Of a DNA stretch of 64,000 nucleotides, positions 45,800 to 55,809 are shown piece by piece. The notes beneath the pieces were generated by a model, which was given only the letters and a program-made list of their open reading frames with translations, was not told the DNA's origin and did no database searches. The translations under genes were made by a program, and so were the position numbers. Numbering within the stretch: the first letter of the stretch is position 1; every line of letters begins with the position of its first letter. The stretch lies in NCBI RefSeq assembly GCF_014645795.1, contig NZ_BMMK01000004.1:1-64000 (forward strand), given 5' to 3'. This stretch comes from Longimycelium tulufanense (GTDB lineage: Bacteria; Actinomycetota; Actinomycetes; Mycobacteriales; Pseudonocardiaceae).

Positions 45800-46442
45800 T
45801 GAGCACCCTCTCCAGGAACGCCAGGGACGGCCGATCCCCCGTCACGAAGCCGCCCTCGTGAATCTGCACTAAGCCGAGACCGGCCATGTCGCCGATCAAC
45901 ACCCGCACCACCCCGAGCGGGAGCCGTAGGTGCGCCGCGATCTCGGCCACCGAGCGGGTCTCCACGCACAACCCGCAGATGGACCGGTGTTCGGGGAGCG
46001 CGGTGGCCTCGCGGTCCAGGCCCCGCTCGCTGGTGGAGATGAGGGCCTCGATCGCCAGGTCGTAGTCGGGCCGGGTGCGGCCCCGGGTCCTGGTGTAGGG
46101 CCGGACCAGGGATCCGACCTCCTCCACCGGCTCGGGCGCTCCCGCCGAGCCCGGTGCCATGGACCACTCGTTCACCGGCCGCGCCGGACGCGCGTCCGGC
46201 GGCGGATAGTCCGGCACACCGCTGGTGCCGAACAGGTCCGCACCGGGGCCACCGAACAGCCCGCTGCCGTAACCGTCCATACCGGTCGGCGCCGGCACCT
46301 CGTCCACGGGCTCGGACCCGCGCTGCCGCGGCGGCTCCGGCTCGTCCTCCTCGGGGCCGAGGTAACCGTCGTAGCGGAACCCGCTGGCGGCCCACTCGCG
46401 GTAGTTGAAGCGATCGTCGCCGTAGTCCGGACCTGCGTTCAC
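45780..46442 (-). CDS. cvnC: conservon DUF742 protein
   Basis: A 220-residue protein whose C-terminal half is the DUF742 winged-helix domain (SLVRPYTRTRGRT, ALPEHRSICGLCVETRSVAE, LRLPLGVVRVLIGDMAGLGL). The N-terminal half is Pro/Gly/acid-rich and probably unstructured, longer than in most family members. It sits between the roadblock and GTPase genes, the standard conservon order. Confidence 0.9.
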   Translation of the reverse strand: MNAGPDYGDDRFNYREWAASGFRYDGYLGPEEDEPEPPRQRGSEPVDEVPAPTGMDGYGSGLFGGPGADLFGTSGVPDYPPPDARPARPVNEWSMAPGSAGAPEPVEEVGSLVRPYTRTRGRTRPDYDLAIEALISTSERGLDREATALPEHRSICGLCVETRSVAEIAAHLRLPLGVVRVLIGDMAGLGLVQIHEGGFVTGDRPSLAFLERVLSGLRRL

Positions 46443-46468
46443 CGCACCGTCACCCCCTACTGGCCCGC

Positions 46469-46894
46469 TCACTGGCGCACATTGCCGTGCAGCTGCGCGC
46501 GCAGCTCCGGCGTCAACTGCTGACCGACCCGTTCGACCAGCAATGTCATCTCGTAGGCCACCAGACCGATATCGCAGTTCGGCGCCGCGAGCACGGCCAG
46601 GCAGGAGCCGTCGCTGACGGACATCAGGAACAGGTAGCCCCGTTCCATCTCGACCACGGTCTGGGCGACGGTGCCGGCCTCGAAACACCGGGCGGCACCC
46701 TGGGTGAGGCTCACCAGGCCGGAGGCCACGGCGGACAGCTGCTCGGCGCGGTCGAGGGGAAGTCCCTGGGACGCGGCGAGCAGCAGACCGTCCGCGGAGA
46801 CCACCACGGCGTGCGCGACGCCGGGCACCCTGCGGACGAAGTCCGTGATCAACCAACCGAAGCTGCCAGGCTGCTGGACGGACGCGGTGGTCAC
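46469..46894 (-). CDS. cvnB: conservon roadblock/LC7 protein
   Basis: A 141-residue roadblock/LC7 fold protein ([54 protein letters not shown]) that regulates the partner GTPase. GTG at 46894 overlaps the sensor-kinase stop, so it is translationally coupled. Confidence 0.93.
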   Translation of the reverse strand: MTTASVQQPGSFGWLITDFVRRVPGVAHAVVVSADGLLLAASQGLPLDRAEQLSAVASGLVSLTQGAARCFEAGTVAQTVVEMERGYLFLMSVSDGSCLAVLAAPNCDIGLVAYEMTLLVERVGQQLTPELRAQLHGNVRQ

Positions 46895-49800
46895 TCGTGC
46901 TCCTCGTCGTGACGGCTCTGGGACGGATTGGGGGTCTCATCGGCCGGTGGCCGGTCGTCGAGCCGGTGCCGGCCACGACGCAGACCCTGCTGGAAGCTGG
47001 ACAACCGGCCCCGCACCATGTCGGCGGAACGGGGTGGTGTCGGCAGCAGCGGCTTGCTGGGCTGTTGCTGCTGGCGGGGCGCTGCCGAGCCGGGCACCAG
47101 GTGTGCCTTGGGCACGCGCTTGGGCAGGCCGGCGGAGGTGACCCCGTCGCTCTTGGGGGTCAGCAGCTCCTTGGCCTTGGCCCACCCCTCGTCGCCGGAA
47201 CCCCAGCTGGAGTTGTTCTGCGGGGTGGCCGGGGACGACGGGACCGAGGGCACCGGCGGCTGGTCCGGCCGGGGCCGGCCGAGCCGGGTGCTGGGCCGGG
47301 ACGGCGCCGGGCGGGACGGCGCCGCCTCCGCCGCGATGTCCTCCGGCCGGCGCGGGGTGCGCTTGGGCAGCGGTTCGGCCGGCTCCGGCTCCGGGGCCGC
47401 GGCCGGGGGCTCGGCGGGCTCTCCGGAGCGGCCGAGCGAGGCCAGCGGGTCGGGCCGCGCGCCGGCCGACGACTTCGGCGAGGAGTTCTCGTCGGTCACC
47501 TCGTCGGCGACGCTCTGGAACCACTGGGTGAGGACCGCCTCGTAGATGGGCAGCCGCTCGGTCGGCGCGTCCACCACCTCGTGCACGCCCTCCTGGCTCG
47601 TCCCGACGGTCCACCCCGCGGTGGCATCGGCCGCCCCGGTCTGGGCGGCGGGGAGGGGATGGCCGGCGGCGATCTCGGCGGCGTCCATGGTGGCGGTCTC
47701 CGCCTCGGAGGCCGACCAGAAGAGGCTGCCGGGGCTCTCGGCCGGGTCGCACCGGCCGTCGGCGTCGGCCAGCTCCAGCTCGAGCTCGGGCCGGGAGTCC
47801 GGGCCGGACTCCGGCCAGCGCTCGGTCGGCGCCCCGTCGGCGGATACCTGGGGCACCGCGGCCGGGTCCTGCACGCCGTCGCCGGTGGTGAAGCTGACCG
47901 GCAGCGTGAAGCTCGTGGGCGCCTCGGTGACGGCCGGCTGCTCGCCGGTGCGCGGACCGGGGTCGGGCACCGCGGGTTGGCCGCCGGTGGTCTCGTTGCG
48001 GCCCGGCGGCGGGAGGAACCCCGGCTGGGTGCCGGTGAGCGGTGGCATGGTGCCGCTGCCGGAGGGCAGCGAGCTGGGGCCGGGGTCCGGGCTGAGCTGC
48101 ACCAGCAGCTCGCGCGGCACGGTGACCAGCGCGATCAGGCCGCCCTCGAGCTCCTCGGAGCGCAGCCGGACCTTGATGTCGTGTCGCTTCGCCAGCCGGG
48201 CGACCACGTACAGGCCCATCCGGCGGGACACACCGACGTCGACGCGGGGCGGGTCGGCCAGCCGCTCGTTGATGACGGCGAGGTCCTCGTCGGGCATGCC
48301 CACGCCGCGGTCGGTGATCTCGATGACCAGCTCGGAGCCGCGGGTGCGCGCGGTGCGCACGCTGACCCGCGAGCTGGGGTCGGAGAACGCGGTGGCGTTG
48401 TCCAGCAGCTCGGCGATCAGGTGCACCAGGTCGTTGACGGCACGGCCCTGGACCGCCAGCTCCGGGGTGGGGGCGACGTCGACCCGGGCGTACTGCTCGA
48501 CCTCGCTGACCGCGGCGCCGATGACGTCGGAGACCGGGATCGGCCGGCTGAGCCGGCGGGTGAGGTCGGTGCCGGCCAGGACCAGCAGGTTCTCGGAGTT
48601 GCGCCGCATCCGGGTGGCCAGGTGGTCCAGCTCGAAGAGGTGGCCGAGCTGGTCGGGGTCCTGCTCGTCCTGCTCCAGCCGGTCGATCAGGGACAGCTGC
48701 CGCTCGACCAGCGTCTGGCTGCGCCGGGAGAGGTTGACGAACATCGCGTTGACGTTCGCCCGCAGCAGGGCCTGCTCGGCGGCCAGCCGGACCGCCTGGT
48801 TGTGCACCGCGTCGAACGCGCGGGCCACCTCGCCGATCTCCTCGGTGGAGCGGACCCGGACCGGCTCGACCTTGACCTCGGGGACCTCGTTCTCGGCGTC
48901 GCGCATCCGCTGGATGGCCTCGGGCAGCCGGGCCCGGGCGACGTCGAGGGCGGTGACCCGCAGGACGCGCAGCGGGCGGAGCATGGCGCGGGCCACGATC
49001 AACGTCACGCCCAGGGCCAGCAGCAGGGCGGCGAGCACGAGCGCGGCGTCGCGCAGCGCGTTGCCGCGGGCCTCGTCGGCGAGCTCCTGGGACTTGACGC
49101 GCAGCTGCTGGGCCAGGTTCTTCTCGACGTCGCGGACGAGCTGCGTGGTGACGGTGGATGCCTTGTCCCACAGGTCGGCCTGGAAGCCGAGGCCGGTGCT
49201 CTGGCTGGCGCGGGCCAGCGCGGCCTGCTTGATGCGGGACCGCTCGTCCACCTCCGGGCCGCTGACCTTGTCGGTGAACAGGACGTTCTGGTCGGGGGTG
49301 GCGGCGTTGATGAACTCCTCGCGGGCCGCGTGGAACCGCGCGTCGGCGTCGCGGACCTCCTCGATGTCGGCGGGCAGCAGCGTGTCGTGCGCCGCGCCGA
49401 CCAGCAACAGCGCGTGTTGCTCGGCGACCTGCTCCTTGGCGCGGCCGACGGCGTCGGCGGCGCGGGCCGTCTGCGCGATCTCGGTGCCGGCGGTGGCGTT
49501 GGCCGCGGCGTGGTTGGCCTCCAGCAGCGCGTCGATGATCTCGGTGTAGTTGGCCACCACCGCGGTGTCGGGGTACTTGCTGCTCAACGCGGCCTGGCGG
49601 AGCGGGCGGACGCTGGAGAGCCGGTCCAGCGCGCGGCGGAACGGCTCCTTGACCGCGCTGTTGGTCTGGTCCAGCGCGACCGCGGTGCTGACGACCTGGG
49701 AGATGGCGTTGTCGACCTTGGCGGTCTGGCTGTCCATGGCGCTGCGGTCGCCGTCGCGGCCGTTGGCGACGTAGGCGGCGACGAGGTTGCGCTCGCCCTG

Positions 49801-50169
49801 CAGGTCCTGCACCAGCTCGGCGGTGCGCTCGGCCAGCTCGACGTGCCGGACGTACTTGTCGAACTGCTCGGCGTTGTCCAGCTCGGTGTCGATCCGCATG
49901 CCGGCCAGCACGACGGCGGCCGCGGCCGGGACCAGGAACACCGCGATCAGCTTGGTGCGCAGCCGGAAGTTCTGCAGCCTCCAGCGGGACCAGCCGGACG
50001 GGCGCGGGCGCCGCGGATCGACGGCATGGTCCGGTGTGGACTCGGGTGTCGCGGAGGACTCGGCCGAGGAGCGGGGGTGGGTCTCCTCGTGTTCGGTGTG
50101 GTGGTCCTCGAACGGTCCCGCCGAGCCGTCACCGGCGTTGACCGAGGGGGTGGTGTCCTGACGGGCCAC
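46891..50169 (-). CDS. cvnA: conservon sensor histidine kinase, nitrate/nitrite-sensor type
   Basis: A ~1092-residue membrane protein. A hydrophilic N-terminus precedes TM1 ([18 protein letters not shown]), a large extracellular NIT-type sensor domain ([20 protein letters not shown]), TM2 ([20 protein letters not shown]), a HAMP-like segment, and an HATPase domain ([27 protein letters not shown]). The final ~400 residues are Pro/Glu-rich and low in complexity. The phosphoacceptor His region is degenerate, as in other CvnA proteins. The start is GTG 50169 or 50187. It heads cvnA-B-C-D. Confidence 0.9.
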   Translation of the reverse strand: MARQDTTPSVNAGDGSAGPFEDHHTEHEETHPRSSAESSATPESTPDHAVDPRRPRPSGWSRWRLQNFRLRTKLIAVFLVPAAAAVVLAGMRIDTELDNAEQFDKYVRHVELAERTAELVQDLQGERNLVAAYVANGRDGDRSAMDSQTAKVDNAISQVVSTAVALDQTNSAVKEPFRRALDRLSSVRPLRQAALSSKYPDTAVVANYTEIIDALLEANHAAANATAGTEIAQTARAADAVGRAKEQVAEQHALLLVGAAHDTLLPADIEEVRDADARFHAAREEFINAATPDQNVLFTDKVSGPEVDERSRIKQAALARASQSTGLGFQADLWDKASTVTTQLVRDVEKNLAQQLRVKSQELADEARGNALRDAALVLAALLLALGVTLIVARAMLRPLRVLRVTALDVARARLPEAIQRMRDAENEVPEVKVEPVRVRSTEEIGEVARAFDAVHNQAVRLAAEQALLRANVNAMFVNLSRRSQTLVERQLSLIDRLEQDEQDPDQLGHLFELDHLATRMRRNSENLLVLAGTDLTRRLSRPIPVSDVIGAAVSEVEQYARVDVAPTPELAVQGRAVNDLVHLIAELLDNATAFSDPSSRVSVRTARTRGSELVIEITDRGVGMPDEDLAVINERLADPPRVDVGVSRRMGLYVVARLAKRHDIKVRLRSEELEGGLIALVTVPRELLVQLSPDPGPSSLPSGSGTMPPLTGTQPGFLPPPGRNETTGGQPAVPDPGPRTGEQPAVTEAPTSFTLPVSFTTGDGVQDPAAVPQVSADGAPTERWPESGPDSRPELELELADADGRCDPAESPGSLFWSASEAETATMDAAEIAAGHPLPAAQTGAADATAGWTVGTSQEGVHEVVDAPTERLPIYEAVLTQWFQSVADEVTDENSSPKSSAGARPDPLASLGRSGEPAEPPAAAPEPEPAEPLPKRTPRRPEDIAAEAAPSRPAPSRPSTRLGRPRPDQPPVPSVPSSPATPQNNSSWGSGDEGWAKAKELLTPKSDGVTSAGLPKRVPKAHLVPGSAAPRQQQQPSKPLLPTPPRSADMVRGRLSSFQQGLRRGRHRLDDRPPADETPNPSQSRHDEEHE

Positions 50170-50293
50170 GGTTAACAGGTCCTCCACGTCGCACCAGCGC
50201 CCACCCGGGCTGCGGTGCGGTTCGACAGAGCCGGGTCCAGCGCTGGTCCGGCGGTCCGGGGCGGCGGCGAGCCGGCCCGCGCGGGCCTTGTGA

Positions 50294-50355
50294 TGTCGGG
50301 GTTTCTCGATGTGTCGGGGGTTGTCGTGTCGGGGGTCGTCGGGGGTCGGTCGGGC
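50294..50355 (+). repeat. G-rich imperfect direct repeats
   Basis: The motif TGTCGGGG(G)T recurs about four times with short spacers in the 525-bp gap between the divergent cvnA and solute-binding-protein genes. Four G-runs of four to five bases could form a quadruplex on this strand. The remainder of the gap shows no gene. Confidence 0.5.
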
Positions 50356-50694
50356 GCGCCGGTGCGCCCGCGTGCGGGTCTGGGTGCCGGGAGCCGGCCA
50401 GCTAAGGCTGACCCGCCCCGCTCCGGGGTTGGCCGGGCACCCGCTGCCGCAGCCGTTGGACCAGTCATCCCACTCCTCGGTCTGCTTCGCGTGGCGCCGG
50501 ACACCCCAGACGCGGCGGAGTGTACTCACCCCCGGCAACCCCAACGGGTGACTATCCACCGTTCGGGCGCAGCAAAGCGCGGGGTGCTTGCGCTGTCAAC
50601 ACGCCCTGTTGGGAATACCACACCGCGTCTAGGGTGTTCGCCGCCACTCATGGCGCATAAACAACTACACAGAGTTATCTTTACGAGGGGTGCA

Positions 50695-51717
50695 ATGATG
50701 CTTCGACGTGACGGCGCCAGATCGGCGTTACGTCCGCTTCGCCTGCTCACCGGGGTCCTGGCGGCGATCACCGCCCTCGTCACCCTCAGTGGCTGTTCCC
50801 TTCTCGGCGACCGGTCCGACGCCAGCGGGCCCACCCGCAACGGCCTGGAGAAGTCGCGGGTGGTCGTCGGCGTGCTGCCGGTGATCGACCTCGCCCCGCT
50901 CCACCTCGCCAAGAAGGAGGGCTACTTCGACGCCGAGGGCCTGGACGTGGAGCTGCAGGTCACGCCGAGCGGTCCCGAGGCGCTGAACAAGATGATCGGC
51001 GGCGATCTGGACATCGCGTTCAGCAGCTACCCGGCTTTCATTGCCGCGCAGGCGAAGAAGGTTGCCGAGGTGCGGATCGTCGCCGAGAGCTATGCGGCCA
51101 AGGAGAACACGATGATGCTCATGGCCGGGAGGGACTCGCCGATTCACAACCCGCGCGAGGTGTCCGGCCGCCGGGTCGCGGTGACGAGCACGGGCAGCAT
51201 CTCCGACCTGAGCGTGAAGTCCGCGGTGAAGACACTGGGGGGCAAGCCGGAGACGATCCAGTTCGTGCCGATGGCGTTTCCCCAGATGGAAGCCGCCCTG
51301 GACCGGGGTGACGTGGACGCGGCGTTGCTGGTGGAGCCGTTCATCACCAAGGCGTCCAAGAACATCGGCGCGCGGCCGGTCCTGGACGCCGCATCGGGCC
51401 CGACCGCGGAACTTCCGCTGGCGGGCTACGGCGCGACCGCGGAGTTCGTGGCGAAGAACCCCAAGACGGTGGCGGCATTCCAGCGGGCACTGCTCCGGGC
51501 ACAGCGGGAGGCCGAGCAGGACCGCACCAAGGTGGAGGCGTTGTTGCCGGAGTACGCCGGCATCGACAAGGAGACCGCCTCGCTGCTGAAGCTGGGGAGC
51601 TTCCCGTCGAGCCTGGAGCCGACCCGGTTGCAGCGGGTCCCGGACCTGCTCAACGCGTTCGGCGTCATCGATCAGCGGATCAACGTCAAGGACATGATCG
51701 TGCCGTTGCCGCACTGA
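50695..51717 (+). CDS. ABC transporter substrate-binding lipoprotein (SsuA/TauA/NMT1-like), orphan copy
   Basis: A 340-residue lipoprotein (lipobox TLSGC) with a periplasmic-binding fold: VGVLPVIDLAPLHLAKKEGY, GLDVELQVTPSG, GGDLDIAFSSYPAFIAAQ, ASGPTAELPLAGYGAT. It is clearly related to the protein at 53210 but has no permease or ATPase attached. ATG at 50695 (or 50698) follows GAGGGG. Possible substrates are sulfonates or aromatic acids; the neighbouring pobA hints at the latter. Confidence 0.85.
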   Translation: MMLRRDGARSALRPLRLLTGVLAAITALVTLSGCSLLGDRSDASGPTRNGLEKSRVVVGVLPVIDLAPLHLAKKEGYFDAEGLDVELQVTPSGPEALNKMIGGDLDIAFSSYPAFIAAQAKKVAEVRIVAESYAAKENTMMLMAGRDSPIHNPREVSGRRVAVTSTGSISDLSVKSAVKTLGGKPETIQFVPMAFPQMEAALDRGDVDAALLVEPFITKASKNIGARPVLDAASGPTAELPLAGYGATAEFVAKNPKTVAAFQRALLRAQREAEQDRTKVEALLPEYAGIDKETASLLKLGSFPSSLEPTRLQRVPDLLNAFGVIDQRINVKDMIVPLPH

Positions 51718-51828
51718 TTTTCGTGGTCCGGTCGGCCGCCCGGGGTGCCCGCGCGGCCGACCGGACCCGTTGGTTGCCCGTCGACTGAGCGCCGACATGT
51801 GCCGATGTGTGCCGTCCCAGTCCAGATC

Positions 51829-53073
51829 TCAGTCCAGACCGAGGTAGTTCTCCGCGAACGAGGTCGCGTAGCTCGGCGAGGTCAGCAGGTGTTCCAGCCG
51901 GGCCTGCGCGAGCCGGGCGCGGAAGGACCCCGAGCCCTCCGCGGGCGCGTGCACCATTTCGGTCATCCAGCGGGAGAACTCCTGGCAGCGCCACACCCGG
52001 CGCAGGCAGGTCTGCGAGTAGGTGTCCAACAGGTCGGAGCGACCCTCGCCGAGGTGCGCGACCAACGCCTCGGCGAGCCGCTCCGCGTCGTGCATCGCCA
52101 GGTTCATGCCCTTGGCACCGACCGGGGTGATGATGTGCGCCGCGTCGCCGGCGAGGTAGAGCCGGCCGTAACGCATCGGTTCGGTGACGTGGGAGCGCAT
52201 GTCGAGGACGCGCTTCTCGATGATCGGCCCCTCGGAGAGCTGCCAGTCGCTGTCGGTCACCGCGAACCGCTTCCGCAGCTCCGCCCAGACCCGCTCGTCC
52301 GGCCAGTTGCCCACGCTGTCTTCGACCGGGCACTGCAGGTAGAACCGGCTGACGGTCGGCGTGCGGAGCATGTGGCCGGCGAAGCCGTCGGGGTGGCTGG
52401 CATAGATGAGGTACCTCGTCGACGGCGGCGCCTCGGCGAGGACGGCCAGCCAGCCGATGCCGTGCTGGTAGCTGTGCTCGGTGATCTCGCCGGCCGGGAT
52501 GCTCTGCCGGCTCACCCCGTGGAAGCCGTCGCAGCCGGCGACGAACTCACACTCGATCCGGTGCCGCTCGCCGGTGGTCTCGTCGGTGTAGGTGACCGTG
52601 GGCCGCGACCCGTCCAGGTCGTGCAGCTCGACCTCGGAGGCATGGAACCGCAGGTCCCCGCCCGCGGCCAGAAAGGCGTCGACGAGATCGGTGACGAGTT
52701 CCTGCTGCGGGTAGATGTAGTGCTGCCGCCCACCGTAGAGCTCCGCATAGTTGATCAGGTGCCGACGACCGCCAAAGCGGAATTCGCACGCACCGTGCGT
52801 ATCACCCATTCGGAGGAGACGGTCGGCGAGCCCATACTTGCGCAACATTTCCACCACGCGGTGCTCGATCATGCCGGCACGCGGGCGGGTCTGGATGTAC
52901 TCCCGGGTGTGGCGTTCCAGCACGATGCACTCGACACCCGCTTTCCGCAGCAGGTTGGCCACGGTGAGGCCGGCTGGGCCGGCGCCGATGACGGCCACCT
53001 TGGTCGTTTTGACACGCTCCGGGATCCCCGGATCAGCCGGGGTCGGCTCGGGGGAGTGATCGGGGGTCTGCAC
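51829..53073 (-). CDS. pobA: 4-hydroxybenzoate 3-monooxygenase
   Basis: A 414-residue flavoprotein hydroxylase that converts 4-hydroxybenzoate to protocatechuate with NAD(P)H and oxygen. It shows the FAD motif VAVIGAGPAGLTVANLL, the PobA-specific TRPRAGMIEHRVVEMLRKYG, and LAGDAAHIITPVGAKGMNLA. The ~20-residue N-terminal extension is Pro-rich. It is the only aromatic-catabolism gene in the window and sits between two related substrate-binding-protein genes, divergent from the second, so 4-hydroxybenzoate uptake is a reasonable guess for the transporter. Confidence 0.92.
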   Translation of the reverse strand: MQTPDHSPEPTPADPGIPERVKTTKVAVIGAGPAGLTVANLLRKAGVECIVLERHTREYIQTRPRAGMIEHRVVEMLRKYGLADRLLRMGDTHGACEFRFGGRRHLINYAELYGGRQHYIYPQQELVTDLVDAFLAAGGDLRFHASEVELHDLDGSRPTVTYTDETTGERHRIECEFVAGCDGFHGVSRQSIPAGEITEHSYQHGIGWLAVLAEAPPSTRYLIYASHPDGFAGHMLRTPTVSRFYLQCPVEDSVGNWPDERVWAELRKRFAVTDSDWQLSEGPIIEKRVLDMRSHVTEPMRYGRLYLAGDAAHIITPVGAKGMNLAMHDAERLAEALVAHLGEGRSDLLDTYSQTCLRRVWRCQEFSRWMTEMVHAPAEGSGSFRARLAQARLEHLLTSPSYATSFAENYLGLD

Positions 53074-53123
53074 GCCACGGAAGGTATCCGATGCCCACCT
53101 ATAGGATGTTCCGCAGTCGGGTT

Positions 53124-53155
53124 ACTTGAAGTGACAAGTAGTGACTTTTAGTAAT
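53124..53155. promoter_or_regulatory. phased repeats and dyad in the pobA/transporter promoter region
   Basis: AGTGAC at 53130 and 53140 and AGTAAT at 53150 are spaced exactly 10 bp, one helical turn. The first overlaps a dyad ACTTG-N6-CAAGT at 53124-53139. They lie between two divergent genes and suit binding of a regulator to one face of the DNA. Confidence 0.5.
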
Positions 53156-53209
53156 TCGGTTACCCGCGAAAAACAGTGCTCGATCCCATCCCCCAGGGAG
53201 TGCTGAAGA

Positions 53210-54235
53210 ATGGCTCGACGCGACGGCTTCCCCGGCCGCCGAACCCGCTACCTGCGCAGGGCACTGGCCGTCACCTCGGCTGCCCTGCTCGCCATCACCG
53301 TCTCCGGTTGCAGTCTGCTCGGCGGCTCGAACGGCGCCGACGGCGGCAACGACAAGGTCGAGAAGGCCAAGATCACCGTTGGCCTGATCACCAAGGCCAT
53401 CGACGTGGCCCCGGTGCACCTCGCCCTCAAGGAGGGCTACTTCAAGGACGAGGGCCTCGACGTCGAGCTGCGGACCATCCAGGGTGGCGCCGACGCGGTG
53501 CCCGGGCTGGCCAGCGGCAGCCTGGACATCGCCTTCGGTAACTGGATCTCGTTCTTCGCCGCGCAGGCCAAGGGCACCCTCGACCTGCGCGTGGTGTCCG
53601 ATGGCTACCAGGCCAAGCCCGGCATGTTCATGGTGCTGGCCCGGCCCGACTCCGGTATCAAGGGCCCGGCCGACCTCAAGGGCAAGACGGTCGCGGTCAA
53701 CACCACCGGCAACGTCAACGAGCTGACGCTGAAGTCGGTGCTGCAGGCCAACAACGTCGACACCGACAGCATCAAGTTCGCGACCATGCCGTTCCCGGAC
53801 ATGCCGGCGAACCTGCAGAACAAGAACGTCGACGCCGCCTCGGTGATCGAGCCGTTCGCCACGCTCGCGCAGAACAAGTTCGGCGCGCTCCCGGTGCTGG
53901 ACTCCATGCAGGGCCCGACCGCCGACCTGCCGATCGCCGGTTACGTGGCGACGAAGAAGTTCGCCGAGCAGAACCCCAGGACCGTGGCGGCGTTCCAACG
54001 CGCCATGAAGAAGGCCCAGGGGGAGTGCTCCGCCGACCGCAAGAAGGTGGAGAACCTGCTGGTCGACTACGCCGGCATCAGCGCGGAGATCGCCCCGCTG
54101 GTGCACCTGGGCACCTTCCCGACCACGCTGGAGGCCACCCGGCTGCAGCGGGTCGCCGACCTGATGAAGACCTTCGGGGTGGTCAACAGTCGCCTCGACG
54201 TCAAGCCGTTGCTCCTGCACCTCCCGCAGAACTGA
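53210..54235 (+). CDS. ABC transporter substrate-binding lipoprotein (SsuA/TauA/NMT1-like)
   Basis: A 341-residue lipoprotein (lipobox TVSGC), first gene of a complete ABC importer. The fold marks VGLITKAIDVAPVHLALKEG, GLDVELRTIQGG, ASGSLDIAFGNWISFFAAQA and PTADLPIAGYVATKKFAE parallel those of the orphan protein at 50695. The upstream permease gene overlaps its stop by one base. ATG at 53210 follows GGGAGTGCTGAAGA. Confidence 0.88.
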   Translation: MARRDGFPGRRTRYLRRALAVTSAALLAITVSGCSLLGGSNGADGGNDKVEKAKITVGLITKAIDVAPVHLALKEGYFKDEGLDVELRTIQGGADAVPGLASGSLDIAFGNWISFFAAQAKGTLDLRVVSDGYQAKPGMFMVLARPDSGIKGPADLKGKTVAVNTTGNVNELTLKSVLQANNVDTDSIKFATMPFPDMPANLQNKNVDAASVIEPFATLAQNKFGALPVLDSMQGPTADLPIAGYVATKKFAEQNPRTVAAFQRAMKKAQGECSADRKKVENLLVDYAGISAEIAPLVHLGTFPTTLEATRLQRVADLMKTFGVVNSRLDVKPLLLHLPQN

Positions 54236-55005
54236 TGCGGCGAGCCGTTCGCGGCCTGCTCGGGCTGGCCGGCCTCCTCGCCCTCGGCGAGGTGGTCGGC
54301 CGGTCCGGGCTGGCCCCAGAGGGATACCTGCCCCCGACCTCCGTCGTGCTGACCCGGCTCGTCGAGCTGCTCGGCGACCAATCCTTCGTGCTCGACGTGG
54401 TCGCGACCGTGCTGGCGTGGGCGATCGCGCTCGGCATCGCGGTCGCGGTCGCGGTACCGCTGGGCCTGCTGCTGGGCAGCGTTCCGGTGCTGCGGCACGG
54501 GACTCGCGCCGTCGTCGAGTTCCTGCGTCCGATCCCGTCCGTGGCGTTGATCCCGCTGGCGATCGTGGTGTTCGGCATGGGGCCGGACACCAAGATCTTC
54601 CTGGCGGTCTACGCCGCGGTGTGGCCGATCCTGTTCAACACCATCTACGCGATGGACGAGGTCGACCCGTTGCTGGTGGACACCGCCCGCTCGTTCGGCC
54701 TGAACCGCGGCCAGGTGCTGGCCCGGGTGGTGTTGCCCAACGCCGCCCCGTTCGTGGCCACCGGGATCCGGTTGTCGGCCTCGATCGCGCTCATCCTCGT
54801 GGTGAGCGTGGAGCTGCTCGCCGGCGCCGGCGCCGGCATCGGCAAGTTCATCCTGGAGGCGAGCAGCGGCAGCGGGCGCATGGACCTGGTGTTCGCCGGC
54901 ACCCTCGTTGCCGGCGTGCTCGGTTACCTGGTCAACGCCGGTTTCGAGGGCCTGCAACGCAAGCTGTTCGCGTGGAGCGCGACCACCGGGGAGGTGCCGC
55001 AGTGA
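54235..55005 (+). CDS. ABC transporter permease (SsuC/TauC-like) 1
   Basis: A 256-residue permease with six hydrophobic segments and the family EAA loop (LVDTARSFGLNRGQVLARVV, LPNAAPFVATGIRLS). FLRPIPSVALIPLAIVVFGM is characteristic of the nitrate/sulfonate/taurine group. It starts inside the stop of the substrate-binding gene (TGATG) and overlaps the next permease gene. Confidence 0.9.
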   Translation: MRRAVRGLLGLAGLLALGEVVGRSGLAPEGYLPPTSVVLTRLVELLGDQSFVLDVVATVLAWAIALGIAVAVAVPLGLLLGSVPVLRHGTRAVVEFLRPIPSVALIPLAIVVFGMGPDTKIFLAVYAAVWPILFNTIYAMDEVDPLLVDTARSFGLNRGQVLARVVLPNAAPFVATGIRLSASIALILVVSVELLAGAGAGIGKFILEASSGSGRMDLVFAGTLVAGVLGYLVNAGFEGLQRKLFAWSATTGEVPQ

Positions 55006-55808
55006 CCGCCCGGACAACGCGTTTCCTGCAACAGTGGCTGGTGTTCGCCGGTCTGGTGGCGGTGTGGGAGCTGGCCACCCGTGCCGCCCGGGCCCCGTTC
55101 TTCCCACCGCCCAGCCAGATCGCGCGGGCGATGTACCAGCAGTGGCTGTCCGGTCCGGCGTCCCGGCTGTTCCTCACCGACGACGTGTTCGACCACGTCT
55201 TCCCCAGCATCGGCCGGATGCTGGGCGGCTGGGCCGGTGCGACGGTGGTCGGGGTGGCATTGGGGGTGCTGCTCGGCCGGTCCGCGGTGGCGATGGACTT
55301 CGTGGGCCCGCTGTTGGCGTTCGGCCGGGCGATTCCGCCGCCCACCCTGGTGCCGGTGTTCCTGGTGCTGTTCAGTCTCGGCACACCCATGCAGCTCGCG
55401 ACCATCGTGTTCGGCACGGTGTGGCCGATCGTGCTGAACACCGTGGACGGTGTGCGGGCGGTCGACAAGGTCAAGGTGGACACCGCGCGCGCCTTCCGCA
55501 TCCAGGGTCCGCAGTGGCTGTTCGGTGTGGTGCTGCCGTCGGCGTTGCCGAAGATCTTCGCCGGGCTGCGGGTGAGCCTGTCGCTGGCGTTGATCCTGAT
55601 GGTGATCTCCGAGCTGGTGGGCACCACCAACGGCATCGGCTACCAGATGATCTACGCGCAACGGCAGTTCGAGCTACCCGCGATGTGGTCGGGCATCGTG
55701 CTGCTCGGGGTGCTCGGATACGTGTTCAACACACTGCTGCTCGCCGTGGAGCGCCGGGCCCTGGCCTGGCAGCCGGTGGGCAACCACGCCCAGGCGACTG
55801 GAGGATGA
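55002..55808 (+). CDS. ABC transporter permease (SsuC/TauC-like) 2
   Basis: A 268-residue permease with the same architecture as its neighbour (GRAIPPPTLVPVFLVLFSL, KVDTARAFRIQGPQWLFGVV, LPSALPKIFAGLRVSLS, SELVGTTNGIGYQMIYAQRQ). Two different permeases imply a heterodimeric channel. GTG at 55002 overlaps the previous stop as GTGA. Confidence 0.9.
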   Translation: MTARTTRFLQQWLVFAGLVAVWELATRAARAPFFPPPSQIARAMYQQWLSGPASRLFLTDDVFDHVFPSIGRMLGGWAGATVVGVALGVLLGRSAVAMDFVGPLLAFGRAIPPPTLVPVFLVLFSLGTPMQLATIVFGTVWPIVLNTVDGVRAVDKVKVDTARAFRIQGPQWLFGVVLPSALPKIFAGLRVSLSLALILMVISELVGTTNGIGYQMIYAQRQFELPAMWSGIVLLGVLGYVFNTLLLAVERRALAWQPVGNHAQATGG

Positions 55809-55809
55809 C

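Noticed and set aside
46897..50175. A >1000-codon plus-strand frame opposite cvnA
   Set aside because: It is low-complexity Gly/Arg/Val sequence, the usual antisense shadow of a GC-rich gene. The sense strand has clear kinase domains.
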